From CAZQFV01 sp964613665 (GTDB lineage Bacteria; Chloroflexota; Chloroflexia; DTKN01), in contig CAZTIG010000012.1 in assembly GCA_964613665.1 (NCBI GenBank), forward strand, positions 1 through 64,000: a stretch of DNA of 64,000 nucleotides, read 5' to 3'. The position numbers were made by a program, and so were the translations under genes. The notes beneath the pieces are model-generated. The model did no database searches, had not been told where the DNA came from, and was given only the letters and a program-made list of their open reading frames with translations. Of this stretch, positions 8,918 through 20,800 are shown one piece after another (position 1 is the first letter of the stretch; each line of letters starts with the position of its first letter).

Positions 8918-9331
8918 TCAGCGCACGGGCGGCCAGACCACCCCCCACTGACCGTTGACCAGCACCAGGCTGAGGGCGTTGTACACGTCGGTCGAGGCTC
9001 CATCCTGGGTCTTCAGGGCGATGGCATAGGGCACTGATGCCCGCGTGCCGGTGCTCGAGAGCACCGCATCCTGCACTGACTGGATCTGGATCTCGCTGAT
9101 CTTGGCTTCCTTCCAGGCCGCGGCCTGCATCTTCAGGTACTCTGCCTCGCTGACCGAGGCCTGGGAATCGGGGCTGAGCAGCTTGTAGGCGGCCGCATAG
9201 TCCTGTGCGGCGGTCGCCCGCAGGTATGCGTCGGCCGTCTCCTTGGCACCCAGGGGCTGCTGAGGACCGCAGGCCATCAGCACGCTTACCAGCAGGCCGC
9301 ACAGAAGCAAACCTCGCAATGCTCTGGACAT
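8918..9331 (-). CDS. Small lipoprotein with NTF2-like region
   Basis: 137 residues. The N-terminus has a lipoprotein signal peptide with the cysteine at residue 21 (LMAC). The mature part (about 30-137) has the pattern of the DUF4878/NTF2-like lipoproteins: a helix with ADAYLRATAAQDYAAAYKLL, then strands ending in NGQWGVVWPP. These domains are usually ligand-binding or assembly modules rather than enzymes, and no catalytic residues are visible. A perfect ribosome binding site (GAGGAGGAG) precedes the ATG. The gene lies 20 bases after the PKD gene and 30 before the deacetylase, within one transcript. Confidence 0.75.
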   Translation of the reverse strand: MSRALRGLLLCGLLVSVLMACGPQQPLGAKETADAYLRATAAQDYAAAYKLLSPDSQASVSEAEYLKMQAAAWKEAKISEIQIQSVQDAVLSSTGTRASVPYAIALKTQDGASTDVYNALSLVLVNGQWGVVWPPVR

Positions 9332-9351
9332 GTCTCCTCCTCGTCTCCGGT

Positions 9352-10626
9352 CTACTTGCCGGCCTTCAGGTCAGGGTCCTGGACGGTGAACCCGATCGCA
9401 CCGTCGCCGTTCACGTCCTCGTGCAGCAGCAGCTCGGCTGCCTTGGTGGCAAAATCCTGGCGCGTCATGGGGCCGCTGTAGCCGTCCTGCAGCGCGTAGA
9501 CGTACTCGGTGGCCAGCCCCAGGACAAAGTCGGCCCCGTTCGCATAGTGCGGGGAGCTGACCATGGCCTCCCGCCGACCCCGCTGCGTCAAAAAGTCCAG
9601 GACCTCTTGGTAGAGGGCCCAGACATCGGCGGAGATGTCCTGTCCCCGGCCGCGCACCGTCACCGCCACCGGCATCTCGATGATGCGCTCGTTGACGACG
9701 ATCGTGGCCATGGCCCAGCTGGTGTGTGCCCGCGGCAGGAGGTTGGTGTTGGGCACCGAGATGCCGATGGGCAGCACCACCGCGGTGCCGCTGATGCGCT
9801 CGAAGGCGGTCGGCTTGAGCTCCAGCCAGCTCGCGCTGCTGGTGGCGATTCCGCTAAAGGGCGGATTCAGGGGGATGTTGTACTCCTGGTAGAGGAGGCG
9901 GTTGCTGGTATAGACGCCCATGTATACCAGGACCGGCGAGTCCAGCAGCGGGGCTGTCCCCACTGCCTTGGGTATGACCCGGTCGACGCCGCCGAGGATG
10001 GACGTCGGCAGGGCCGTCACCGTGACGGCGACGGTGGCGGTGCGGTCCATCTCGCCGTTGTCGGTCACCGTCAGGATGACGTGGTAGACGTCGGCCCGGG
10101 CGTACGAGTGGGTTGTCCTGGCCTGGTCGGACATGTTGCCATCGCCAAAGTTCCACAGGTAGCGGCTGATCTGCCCGTCGGGGTCGCTGGAGCCGGTGGC
10201 GTCGAAGGTGATGGGCTGCCCGGTCAGCGTCTGGCGCGGCGAGACGTCGGCCTGGGCCACGGGGGCCTGGTTGCCGGTGGACTGGATGATGCGGATATGC
10301 ATCGGGTTGGCCTGGATGGAACCGCCGGGGCTGATCAGGAGCGCCGAGACCTGGTAGTAGCCGGCCAGGGAGTAGGTATGGGTGACCGGCCAGCCCACGG
10401 CTTCGCTCTGGTCGCCAAAGCTCCAGTGGACCTCGGCGCCGGCGACCGGGAGGGGCTTGGTGCCAAAGACGATCTCGTCCCCGACAAAGGCCGTGTCCGC
10501 GGAGACATAGTCCGCCAGGTCGATCTCCTCCCCCGAGTGCACGGGCCAGGGAGGCAGAAGCGCCAGGACCAAGAGGGCGAGCAGCAGGATCAGAAACGGT
10601 CGGCCGATCCAAGAGCGTTCTTTCAT
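9352..10626 (-). CDS. Secreted protein with two PKD domains
   Basis: 424 residues with an N-terminal signal peptide (about 8-26). Two PKD (Ig-like beta-sandwich) domains follow: a diverged one (about 43-105, with WSFGDQSEAVGWPVTHTYS) and a typical one (about 117-205, with WNFGDGNMSDQARTTHSY). The C-terminal half has no recognised enzyme motif. Near the C-terminus a DVNGDGAIGF stretch resembles a calcium-binding, dockerin-like loop, but it occurs once, whereas dockerins carry two. PKD domains act as spacers or binding modules in surface proteins. The ATG follows AAGGAGG. It is the first gene of a four-gene minus-strand operon read from the promoter at 10671-10699. Confidence 0.75.
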   Translation of the reverse strand: MKERSWIGRPFLILLLALLVLALLPPWPVHSGEEIDLADYVSADTAFVGDEIVFGTKPLPVAGAEVHWSFGDQSEAVGWPVTHTYSLAGYYQVSALLISPGGSIQANPMHIRIIQSTGNQAPVAQADVSPRQTLTGQPITFDATGSSDPDGQISRYLWNFGDGNMSDQARTTHSYARADVYHVILTVTDNGEMDRTATVAVTVTALPTSILGGVDRVIPKAVGTAPLLDSPVLVYMGVYTSNRLLYQEYNIPLNPPFSGIATSSASWLELKPTAFERISGTAVVLPIGISVPNTNLLPRAHTSWAMATIVVNERIIEMPVAVTVRGRGQDISADVWALYQEVLDFLTQRGRREAMVSSPHYANGADFVLGLATEYVYALQDGYSGPMTRQDFATKAAELLLHEDVNGDGAIGFTVQDPDLKAGK

Positions 10627-10670
10627 CGCGGTACCTCCTTGCTGTCTCCCGGAACCGGTTGCCCAGGTCT

Positions 10671-10699
10671 ATTATACCATGTTTCCTTTCTATTGACAA
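10671..10699 (-). promoter_or_regulatory. Promoter of the PKD/deacetylase/glycosyltransferase operon
   Basis: Read on the minus strand: -35 TTGTCA (10694-10699), 17-bp spacer, -10 TATAAT (10671-10676). Its -35 box lies on the same bases as the -35 box of the divergent Liv promoter. Confidence 0.8.
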
Positions 10700-10721
10700 A
10701 GGCAAACGGCCATGCTAGAAT
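10693..10721 (+). promoter_or_regulatory. Promoter of the Liv-type amino acid transport operon
   Basis: -35 TTGACA (10693-10698), 17-bp spacer, -10 TAGAAT (10716-10721). Predicted transcription start is near 10729, giving a leader of roughly 245 bases before the start codon at 10975. Confidence 0.85.
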
Positions 10722-10727
10722 ATCCAG

Positions 10728-10974
10728 ACCAGTGGCATCGAGTCAGGTCGATCTGGTGGGGCAGAACCGTCGGTCCGGGAAGACCGCGGATCGTGGCAAC
10801 GAGGCCAAGTCCGGAATCCTTGCTCTGCGAGGAGGTGGCGGGGCCAGCAACCGGCGGCACGATCGCCAGCGATTCACCGGTTTTTTTGTTTTCCGGTACT
10901 GCCCGGCCTGGCCCGGTCGGGCGGTGCCCATGCAGCACGGCGAGTAGAGCGCGTTCACCCGAAGGAGGAAGAAG
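10728..10974 (+). promoter_or_regulatory. Structured leader with a possible transcription attenuator
   Basis: The leader contains several hairpins: ACCAG/CTGGT with inner ATCGA/TCGAT near 10730-10770, and CGGTC/GACCG near 10770-10785. A terminator-like structure occupies 10849-10887. GATCGTG at 10789-10795 is exactly complementary to CACGATC at 10858-10864, which lies inside the terminator, so a competing antiterminator is possible. A further 11-bp stem (GGTACTGCCCG with CGGGCGGTGCC) follows near 10895-10930. I could not match this leader to T-box, SAM, TPP, glycine, cobalamin or ykkC-type riboswitch motifs. Control by a small molecule or by translation of a leader peptide is inference. Confidence 0.5.
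10849..10887 (+). terminator. Terminator hairpin inside the Liv leader
   Basis: Outer stem AACCGG (10849-10854) with CCGGTT (10877-10882), inner stem ATCGC/GCGAT, then seven T residues (10881-10887). It lies about 90 bases before the gene it would control, as expected of an attenuator. Confidence 0.6.
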
Positions 10975-12171
10975 ATGAAGGCACTGCGCACAACGAGTGC
11001 GGTTCTGCTCCTGGTGACCCTCGCGGTTCTGCTGCTGGCCTGCGGCCCGCAGGAGTACCAGTGCACCGACGAGTGGGGCTGCGCCGTCTATGAGGCGGGG
11101 CAGGCCGTCAAGCTGCCCTATATCGGCCCCATGACCGGCGACTACTCCGCCTTCGGCACTGACATCTCCCGCGGCGTCGAGCTGGCGATCAAGGACCACG
11201 GCCCCGTGCAGGGCTTTGCGGTCGAAGTGATGATCGAGGACGACCAGGGCGCTCCCGAGCAGGGCGCCGCCGTGGCCAACAAGTTGTCCGCCGACCCGCA
11301 GGTCGTTGCCGTCGTCGGGCACACCTTCTCCGGGGCGACCGAGGTGGCCATCCCCATCTACGAGAAGGCGCACATCGCCATGGTCTCGCCCTCGGCCACG
11401 ACCCCTTCGCTGACCAAGCTGGGCTCGGCAGTCTTTAACCGCGTCTGCTTCACCGACGAGCAGCAGGCCCAGTTCGCCAGCAAGTACCTCTACGACGTCC
11501 TGGCCGTGCGCAAGATCGTGGTCATGCACGACGGCGGCGCCTACGGGCAAGGGCTGGCCCTCATGGTCGGCGACTTTTTCAAGGCGCTGGGCGGCCAGGT
11601 GCTCGGCACAACGGCGATCACGCCCGGCGAGACCGACTACAGCGCCCCGCTGGCGGCCGTGGCCGCCCTGGGCCCCGAGCTGATCTACTACGGCGGCTAT
11701 GACGCCGACGCGGCGGTGCTGGTCTCGCAGATGGCCGCCGCCGGCCTGACCGGTGTCAAGTTCTTCGGCGACGACGGCACCTACGGCACCAACTACCTCA
11801 ACCTGGCCGGGAGCGCTGCCGAGGGCACCTTCTCCACCTACGTGCCGATCCCCGAGTCGGCAGCCTATGACAAGTTCCGCGCCGACTACAAGGCGGCCTA
11901 CGGGCAGGAGCAGGGCGAGCTGAGCCCCTTTAGCCCGCACGGCTACGACTCGGCGATGATCCTGCTTCGGGCCATGGACAAGGCCGCGGTCAAGAGCGGC
12001 GACAAGCTGATCATCCCGCGCAAGGCTCTGGTCGACGCGGTGCGCGGCACTGCCAACTACACGGGGCTGACCGGCACGATCACCTGCAGCACCACCGGCG
12101 AGTGCGCGGCGGCGGGCATCAAGTTCATGCAGGTACAGAACGGCGCATGGGTAGTCGGGCCGGGCCAGTAG
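10975..12171 (+). CDS. livK: Branched-chain amino acid ABC transporter, substrate-binding lipoprotein
   Basis: 398 residues, a type I periplasmic-binding protein of the LivJ/LivK family. A lipoprotein signal peptide ends at Cys23 (LLAC). The mature protein opens with the family pattern YIGPMTGDYSAFG, then VEVMIEDDQG and VVAVVGHTFSGA, which form the ligand cleft in known relatives. It should capture branched-chain or related amino acids outside the membrane and deliver them to the LivHM-like channel. LivK-type proteins also bind other amides and short acids, so the exact ligand is unknown. GAAGGAGG precedes the ATG. It is the first gene of a five-gene operon and carries the attenuator-like leader. 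Confidence 0.9.
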   Translation: MKALRTTSAVLLLVTLAVLLLACGPQEYQCTDEWGCAVYEAGQAVKLPYIGPMTGDYSAFGTDISRGVELAIKDHGPVQGFAVEVMIEDDQGAPEQGAAVANKLSADPQVVAVVGHTFSGATEVAIPIYEKAHIAMVSPSATTPSLTKLGSAVFNRVCFTDEQQAQFASKYLYDVLAVRKIVVMHDGGAYGQGLALMVGDFFKALGGQVLGTTAITPGETDYSAPLAAVAALGPELIYYGGYDADAAVLVSQMAAAGLTGVKFFGDDGTYGTNYLNLAGSAAEGTFSTYVPIPESAAYDKFRADYKAAYGQEQGELSPFSPHGYDSAMILLRAMDKAAVKSGDKLIIPRKALVDAVRGTANYTGLTGTITCSTTGECAAAGIKFMQVQNGAWVVGPGQ

Positions 12172-12199
12172 TTCCCCTGCCCCCCTGGCAGTCTCAGGC

Positions 12200-12230
12200 G
12201 ATGGGGCAGGCCGTGGCGGTCTGCCTCATC
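12200..12230 (+). promoter_or_regulatory. Intercistronic hairpin between livK and livH
   Basis: A 31-base segment forms a 13-bp stem (two G-T pairs) around a five-base loop and has no T-tract. Such hairpins after binding-protein genes often protect the upstream mRNA or limit read-through, giving more binding protein than permease. That role is inferred here. Confidence 0.5.
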
Positions 12231-12261
12231 GCCCTCTCATACATCACAGAAGGAGCTCTGC

Positions 12262-13617
12262 ATGGCCGCCGCCGCCCAGGCTCGTCCGAAGCGGGCCCTC
12301 AACCTGGGGAAATGGGTCCGCCCCGTGCTGGGAGCGCTCTTTGCCGCCTACCTCCTGTGGCGGCTGTACGAGATCATCTTCGTTCGGCCATTCCTCTGCG
12401 CCGTCGGGCCGGAGTTCGCGGCCGAGCTGGACCGCGGCGCGCTGCCCGCCGGGCTGCCGGGGCAGTGCCAGGACGAGTCGGGCAACCTCCTCCTGGTCGT
12501 CAAGCCGCAGGCCGTGGTGGAGGTGAAGCAGGCCGGCAGCAGCTGGGAGGTCGTCGACCCCGACAAGACCTACTTCCTCCGCCTGGAGGGCCAGGCGCTG
12601 AACGTCTACGGCGAGCAGCTCTACGGCCTGGATACGTGGGTCAAGTTTGCCATCTCCGGCCTGGTCCTGGGCGGCGTCTACGCCGTCATCGCCCTGGGCT
12701 ACACGCTGGTCTATGGCATTCTCTTCATGATCAACTTTGCCCACGGCGACGTGATGATGGTGGGGGCCTTTGCCGGCTACTTTACCCTGGAGGCGTTCAA
12801 GGGGGCCAACCTGCTGGACCGGAACCTGTTCTGGTCCGTCTTCTCCGTTGTCGTGGCCATGGTCGTCGGCATGGTCATCGGCATGCTCGTGGCCATCACC
12901 CTGGAGCGCGTGGCCTACCGGCCGCTGCGCCGCGCCCCCCGCCTGGTCCCTCTGATCAGCGCCATCGGCGCCTCCCTCTTCCTGGAGAACGCTGCACAGC
13001 TCATGTTCGGGGCGACCCGCCGCATCTACAGCAACCCGGTGGTGATCGACCGCAACATCGGCTGGACCGTGTGGGTGGGCGGAAGGTGGGTGCACCTGCC
13101 AGGGGTGGATGTGTTCTGGCAGGCCAAGCCGGTGCTGATTCCCTACACCGGCGCGATCACCTTTGCCATGTCGATCGTGCTGATGATCGGCCTGCTGACG
13201 CTGGTGCGGCGCACCAAGATGGGCAAGGCCATGCGCGCCGTGGCAGAGGACAAGGACACCGCCGCCCTGATGGGCGTCGACGTCGACCGGGTCATCGGCA
13301 ACACCTTTGCCATCTCCGGCGTGCTGGCCGGCGCCGCCGGGGTGCTGTGGGGACTGCACATGGGCGTGCTGTACCACTATATCGGCTTTGTTCCCGGCCT
13401 CAAGGCCTTTACGGCCGCGGTCCTGGGCGGCGTCGGCAACGTCACCGGGGCCATGCTGGGCGGCCTGAGCCTGGGCGTGCTAGAGTCGGTCGGGCCGGGC
13501 TTGCTCGGTATCCCCTTCCAACTCAAGGACGTCCTGGCCTTTTCCATCCTGGTGCTGGTCCTGATCTTCCGGCCGCAGGGCATCCTGGGTGAGGTCCTGG
13601 CCGAGAAAAAGATGTGA
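12262..13617 (+). CDS. livH: Branched-chain amino acid ABC transporter permease LivH, N-terminally extended
   Basis: 451 residues; LivH proteins are usually about 290-310. The LivH core starts near residue 121 (WVKFAISGLVLGGVYAVIA) and includes the conserved INFAHGD motif and the EAA-like cytoplasmic loop near AMRAVAEDKDTAALMGVD. The first 120 residues are extra: a membrane helix (about 17-37), then a soluble extracytoplasmic part with several beta strands (about 38-118) and two cysteines (52 and 73) that might form a disulfide. It forms the channel with LivM. AGAAGGAG precedes the ATG, and livM starts 34 bases later. The function of the extension is unknown. Confidence 0.88.
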   Translation: MAAAAQARPKRALNLGKWVRPVLGALFAAYLLWRLYEIIFVRPFLCAVGPEFAAELDRGALPAGLPGQCQDESGNLLLVVKPQAVVEVKQAGSSWEVVDPDKTYFLRLEGQALNVYGEQLYGLDTWVKFAISGLVLGGVYAVIALGYTLVYGILFMINFAHGDVMMVGAFAGYFTLEAFKGANLLDRNLFWSVFSVVVAMVVGMVIGMLVAITLERVAYRPLRRAPRLVPLISAIGASLFLENAAQLMFGATRRIYSNPVVIDRNIGWTVWVGGRWVHLPGVDVFWQAKPVLIPYTGAITFAMSIVLMIGLLTLVRRTKMGKAMRAVAEDKDTAALMGVDVDRVIGNTFAISGVLAGAAGVLWGLHMGVLYHYIGFVPGLKAFTAAVLGGVGNVTGAMLGGLSLGVLESVGPGLLGIPFQLKDVLAFSILVLVLIFRPQGILGEVLAEKKM

Positions 13618-13651
13618 CCCGGTCTGGCCCTGAGACGGTAGGAGAGAACCC

Positions 13652-15190
13652 ATGACGATCGGTGCGGGTCTGCGCCGTGGCCTGATCATCGCCGCGATCA
13701 GCATCTTCATCCTGCTGCTGGGGGTGACCACGCTGGTGGGAGGGATGATGCAGCGGTGGTTCCGGCTGCCTGCCCCGGCGGCCGGTGCCTGGGCCCTGCT
13801 GCTGCTGCTGGCCCTGTGGGGCGGGATTTCCGTGAGCCGCAGCGCCAAGGAGCGCTCGTGGGGGAACCTCCTCGGTGGGCTGCTGGCCGGCCTGGTGCCG
13901 GGCCTGGCCACCGCAGCGTTCCTGTGGGGCGTCAGCATGCTGATCCAGTCGGGCGTGAACGTGCGGGAGTGGCTGGTGCAGCTCACCCCGCAGGCCATCG
14001 CCATGTTCACCATGGGCTTGCCGCCGCTCCTCAGCGCCGCCGTGCTGGTCGTCCTGGCCGTGGCGCTGACGGCCGCCAGCGTGGGCGGCGCGCTGCTGGC
14101 CGAGCTGGCCGGCCGCTACCGCTGGGGGGAGTTCGTGCGGCGCGGGTGGCGGGAGGCACGCGGAGCGGTCGCGGCCCTGCCGGCCGTGCACGAGGTCGTC
14201 GCCTTTCCCTATACGCGCTACATCCTGCTCGGCCTGGGGGGGGTGCTGCTGCTCATTCTGCCGCTCTTCCTGGGCCAGTACTGGAACTATACGCTGGGCA
14301 CGGTGGGCATCTACGTGATGCTGGGGGTGGGGCTGAATGTGGTGGTCGGGCTGGCCGGCCTCCTGGACCTGGGCTACGTGGCCTTTTTCGCCATCGGCTC
14401 CTACACGGTGGCCCTGCTGACCGCCCCGACGCCGCACGGCATCGGCATGAGCTTCTGGCTGGTGCTGCCCATCGGCGTGGCCCTGGCGGCGATCACCGGG
14501 GTCCTCCTGGGTATCCCCGTCCTGCGGATGCGCGGCGACTACCTGGCGATCGTCACGCTCGGCTTTGGCGAGATCATCCGCATCCTCTCCAAGAGCGACA
14601 TCCTGACCGCCTTCACCGGCGGGCCGCGCGGCGTGCGCAACGTCGGCGGGCCGGCGTTCTTCGGCCTCGACCTGCACAACGAGTTCTTCTTTTTCTACCT
14701 TATCATCGTGGGCATCGCCCTGGTGGTCCTGCTCTCTGTCCGCCTGCAGGACTCGCGGGTCGGGCGGGCCTGGATGGCCATGCGCGACGACGAGGACGTG
14801 GCCAAGGCCATGGGCATCTTTGTCCTGAAGTACAAGCTGCTGGCTTTTGCCGTCGGGGCGGCCTTTGCCGGCCTGGGGGGCGTGCTCTACGCCTCGCGCA
14901 ACCGCTTCACCGGCCCGGAGGACTTTACCCTGCTCGTCTCGATCAACGTGCTCTGCCTGGTCATCGTCGGCGGCATGGGCAGCATACCGGGCGTGGTCAT
15001 GGGCGCGCTGGTGCTGAAAGGGCTACCGGAGATCCTGCGCGAGCTGGAGGACTATCGCATGCTGGTCTTTGGCATGCTGTTGGTGGTCATGATGATCCTG
15101 CGCCCGGAGGGCATCTGGCCTTCCCGGCGCCGCAGCATGGAGCTGCACGAAGCCAGCGAAGCGCCTGGCGGGCAGCCCAGCAAGCCATGA
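13652..15190 (+). CDS. livM: Branched-chain amino acid ABC transporter permease LivM, N-terminally extended
   Basis: 512 residues. The LivM core begins near residue 188 (FPYTRYILLGLGG) and includes GLNVVVGLAGLLDLGYVAFFAIG, typical of this family, and an EAA-like loop near MRDDEDVAKAMGI. The first 185 residues carry about four additional hydrophobic segments (about 8-30, 43-60, 70-96, 112-148). Some LivM proteins have N-terminal additions, but this one is long and mirrors the extension of LivH next to it. The C-terminal 25 residues are polar. The gene lies between livH and livG with short gaps and is part of the same transcript. Confidence 0.88.
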   Translation: MTIGAGLRRGLIIAAISIFILLLGVTTLVGGMMQRWFRLPAPAAGAWALLLLLALWGGISVSRSAKERSWGNLLGGLLAGLVPGLATAAFLWGVSMLIQSGVNVREWLVQLTPQAIAMFTMGLPPLLSAAVLVVLAVALTAASVGGALLAELAGRYRWGEFVRRGWREARGAVAALPAVHEVVAFPYTRYILLGLGGVLLLILPLFLGQYWNYTLGTVGIYVMLGVGLNVVVGLAGLLDLGYVAFFAIGSYTVALLTAPTPHGIGMSFWLVLPIGVALAAITGVLLGIPVLRMRGDYLAIVTLGFGEIIRILSKSDILTAFTGGPRGVRNVGGPAFFGLDLHNEFFFFYLIIVGIALVVLLSVRLQDSRVGRAWMAMRDDEDVAKAMGIFVLKYKLLAFAVGAAFAGLGGVLYASRNRFTGPEDFTLLVSINVLCLVIVGGMGSIPGVVMGALVLKGLPEILRELEDYRMLVFGMLLVVMMILRPEGIWPSRRRSMELHEASEAPGGQPSKP

Positions 15191-15203
15191 ACAGGAGCCG
15201 GCC

Positions 15204-16358
<1,155 letters not shown>

Positions 16359-17071
16359 TGGCGCTGCTGGAGGTCCGCGACATCCACACCTACTACGGCA
16401 ACATCCACGCCCTGCAGGGCATCTCGCTGCACGTGGACCAGGGCGAGATCGTCACCCTCATCGGGGCCAACGGGGCCGGCAAGACGACGACGTTGAACAC
16501 GATCTGCGGCCTGCTGAAGCCCCGCCAGGGCGAGATCTGGCTGGGCGGCGAGGGCATCCACAAGCTGCGCGCGCACGAGGTCGTGCGCCGCGGGGTCGCC
16601 CAGGTGCCCGAGGGGCGCAAGATCTTTGGCCGGCTGACGGTGACCGAGAATCTGGAGATGGGCTCCTTCACCCGTACCGACCGTGCGGCCATTCACGAGG
16701 ACATGGAGCGGGTCTTTGTCCTCTTCCCCCGGCTGAAGGAGCGCCGCCGGCAGGTGGGCGGCACCCTCTCCGGCGGCGAGCAGCAGATGCTGGCCATCGC
16801 CCGCGGGCTGATGGCCCGCCCGCGCATCCTGCTGCTGGACGAGCCCTCCATGGGCCTGGCCCCCGTGCTGGTAGAAAAGATCTTTGAGACGATCCAGGAG
16901 ATCAACCAGCAGGGCACCACCGTCCTGCTGGTGGAGCAGAACGCCCTGATGGCCCTCTCCATCGCCCACCGCGGCTACGTCCTGCAGACCGGGCGCATCG
17001 TCCTGCAGGACACCGCGGCCAACCTCGAGCAGAACGAGATGGTGCGCCAGGCCTATCTGGGAGGGGACGAA

Positions 17072-17821
<750 letters not shown>

Positions 17822-20800
17822 CTATTTCCTCTCGCTGCGCGCCATGTAGCTTTCCAGCTTGCCCTGCAGGAACTGGAAGATCACCGTCAGGATCCAGTAG
17901 AAGGCAGCGGCGATGAGAAAGGTCTCGATGGAGCGAAAGTACTGCCGGCCGATCTTCTGCGCCCGGAAGGTGAGCTCCCAGACGCCCATTACCGACACCA
18001 GCGACGAATCCTTCATCATGGCGATGAACTCGTTGCCGATGGGCGGGATGACGATGCGAAAGGCCTGCGGCAGGACGATCCGCCGGAAAGTCTGGGCCGC
18101 GGACATGCCCAGGGCATGGGCGGCCTCGTACTGGCCCTTGCCGATGGCCTGGATGCCGGCCCGGAAGATCTCGGTCATGTAAGCCCCGTAGTTGACCCCC
18201 AGGGCCAGTATGCCGGCCAACTCGGGGTCCAGGACAATGCCCAGCTGGGGCAGGCCCAGGTACCAGATGTAGATCTGCACCAGCAGGGGCGTCCCGCGGA
18301 TCAGCGAGACGTAAAAGCCGGACACCCCGTTGGGGATGGGGTTGTTGGAAAGCCGCCCCAGCGCGCCCAGCAGGGCCAGGATCACCGCCAGGGCGATAGA
18401 CACTGCCGAGATGTACAGCGTCTTGCCGGCACCCTCCATGATGAAGGAGAAATAGTGCTGCATGAAGGCGACGTCGAGGGTGAAGCGGCGCAGGACGGCG
18501 TAGAGGACGATCAGGACGGCCACCCAAACCGCCGCAGCGTACAGTCCGAAACGCAGCTGCAGGGTCCGCCGGCGGGTCATGATCTGCTGGGCCAGGGCCA
18601 CGCTGAGGGAGGTCTCGTACCCCGTGGCCACCCGGCTGCGGGTCAGGACGATCACCAGGCCGGCGTACCACACCGCCAGGGCCAGCAGCGGCCAGGCGAT
18701 CAGCGGGCCATTGGACAGCCAATCGGGATAGGAGGGCAGCTCCAGGAGGGGCACGCCCAGGACGAGCAGCGGTCCTACCAGGTACAGCCCTAGTGCCAGC
18801 AGGTGGCCCCAGCGCTGCCCGCGCCACAATCCCCAGAGGGCGGTCAGGCCGACAACGCCGCTCACGAGCATCCAGAAGGCCAGCACCGTCCCCCACATCG
18901 GCAGCAGCCCGGGCCGGGGCCACTCCAGGCGCGTCTCGGAGCCGCTCTGGGCGTCAAAGTAGCGGACCGTGCCGTCGTCTCCCGTGGTCAGGAGGGTGTC
19001 GGCCTCGCGGCCGAAGGCCACGCCGTTGACCGAACCCAGGTGCCCCTCGAAGTTGACGACGTTCGGGGTAGCCGGCCGGCCGCTGAGGGCCTTGGCGTCC
19101 TGGCCACCGGAGAGGAAGTAGGTGCCCGCCACGTCAAAGATGACCCGCGTCACCGGAGACCAGTGCCGCGTGACGGTCCCGAGCACCCTCCCCGTGGCCA
19201 CGTCCCAGAAGACCAGCACGGTGTCATCGCCACCCGAGGCCAGCATGCGTCCATCCGGGCTAAAGGCCAGTGCGGTGACGGCACCCTGGTGGCCCAGCCA
19301 CTCGTCCCGGGCCTGTTCATCTCGCCAGTAGCCCTGGATCTCTGCCACGGCCTGGCCGCTGCGGGCCGACCAGAGCGCGATCCCCGTCCCGCGGCCTGCC
19401 GCCAGAAGCGTGCCATCCGCGTTCAGAGCGATGGCCCGGCAGGCCGCCTCGCCGGAGGCGATCGTCTGCACCTGGGCGCCGGACGCGGCGTCCCAGACGC
19501 GCACCGTCCCGTCCTTTCCCAAGGTGGCCAGCGTGGATCCATCGGCGCTCACAGCCATGCCGATCAGAGGGCTGTCGCCGGTGCTGTCGGCGATTGTCCG
19601 CTGCACCTGCCCTGTGGCCACGTTCCAGGCGCGCACCGTCCCGTCGGCGCTGGCCGAGAAGAGAAGCTCGCTGGCGGGATCGAAGGCCACGTCGACAACC
19701 GGCCCGGGCTGGGCGGAGAGGGTCCGCAGCGACCAGCTCTTGCGGACCTCCCACAGGTAGATCGATCCGTCCTCCGAGGCGGCAGCCAGCAGGGCGCTGG
19801 CCTCGTAGTAGGCGATGCGCGGGCGGCCGCTGCTGTCCAGGACCAGGGAGCTGTACTGGCCGGTCGTCCCGGCATTGTCCACCGTCTGCACGTCCCAGGC
19901 GCTGCCGGTCCAGCGGGCGTACTTCAGGGCTTTCTGGGCCGCGTCGTAGTAGCTGATGTGGGGGTTGGCGGAAGCGTCCAGGGCCAGCGAGGTGTACAGG
20001 CCCGCCTGGGGGGACGCGTCCACCGTTTCGGAGACCCAGCCCGTCGCTCCGAGGTGGGCGTACTTGAGCGCCTGGCGGCCGACGTCGTAGTAGCTGATGG
20101 CCGGCCGGCGCGCGGGGTCCAAGGCCAGGGAGAGGTACTGGCCCACGTCGCCGGTGCTATCGACGACCTGGCAGTCCCAAGTGGTCCCGTCGGAGCCGCA
20201 GTTGCCGCCGCTCCCCACGTAGGCGGCCAGGCGGAGCTCACCCTGGCCCCGGTCGTAGTAGGCGATGCGTGGCTGGCCGCCGGTCAGCGCCAACGAGACG
20301 TACTCGCCGACGCCGGAGCCGCCGTCCACCACCTGGACGTTCCATCTGCCGTCCATCCCGCGGCGGGCGTACTTGAGGGTGCTGTTGGTGCTGTCGCGGT
20401 AGGCAATGTGCGGGTTGTCGAGGCCGTCCAGCCGCAGGGAGCTGTACTCGCCGCCCGGGCTGTCGACCGTTGTCACGTTCCAGGCCGCGCCGTCGTGAAA
20501 GGCGTATTGCAGAGCCTGGCAGGACTGGGCGGTCGGGTCGTACCGGCAGTAGCTGATGTGCGGCCGGCCGCGGGAGTCCAGCACCAGCGAGGTGAACCGG
20601 CCCACGTCGCCACCGTCGTCCACGACCTGGACATCCCAGGCGCTGCCGGTCCAGAGGGCGTACTTCAGCGCGCCGTCGATCACATCGTAGTAGCTGACGT
20701 GCGAGTTCCCGGACGGGTCCAGCGCCATCGCCCCGTAGTACCCCGCGTTGGGGCCGGCATCGACGACCTGGAACTCCCAGCCGTTGCCTGTCTGGTAGGC

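Noticed and set aside
9352..9460. Dockerin domain at the end of the PKD protein
   Set aside because: Only one DVNGDGAIGF-type loop is present; dockerins need two.
10728..10974. T-box, SAM or ykkC riboswitch in the Liv leader
   Set aside because: No T-box sequence, SAM-I core or ykkC motifs are found. Only the attenuator-like pairing is supported.
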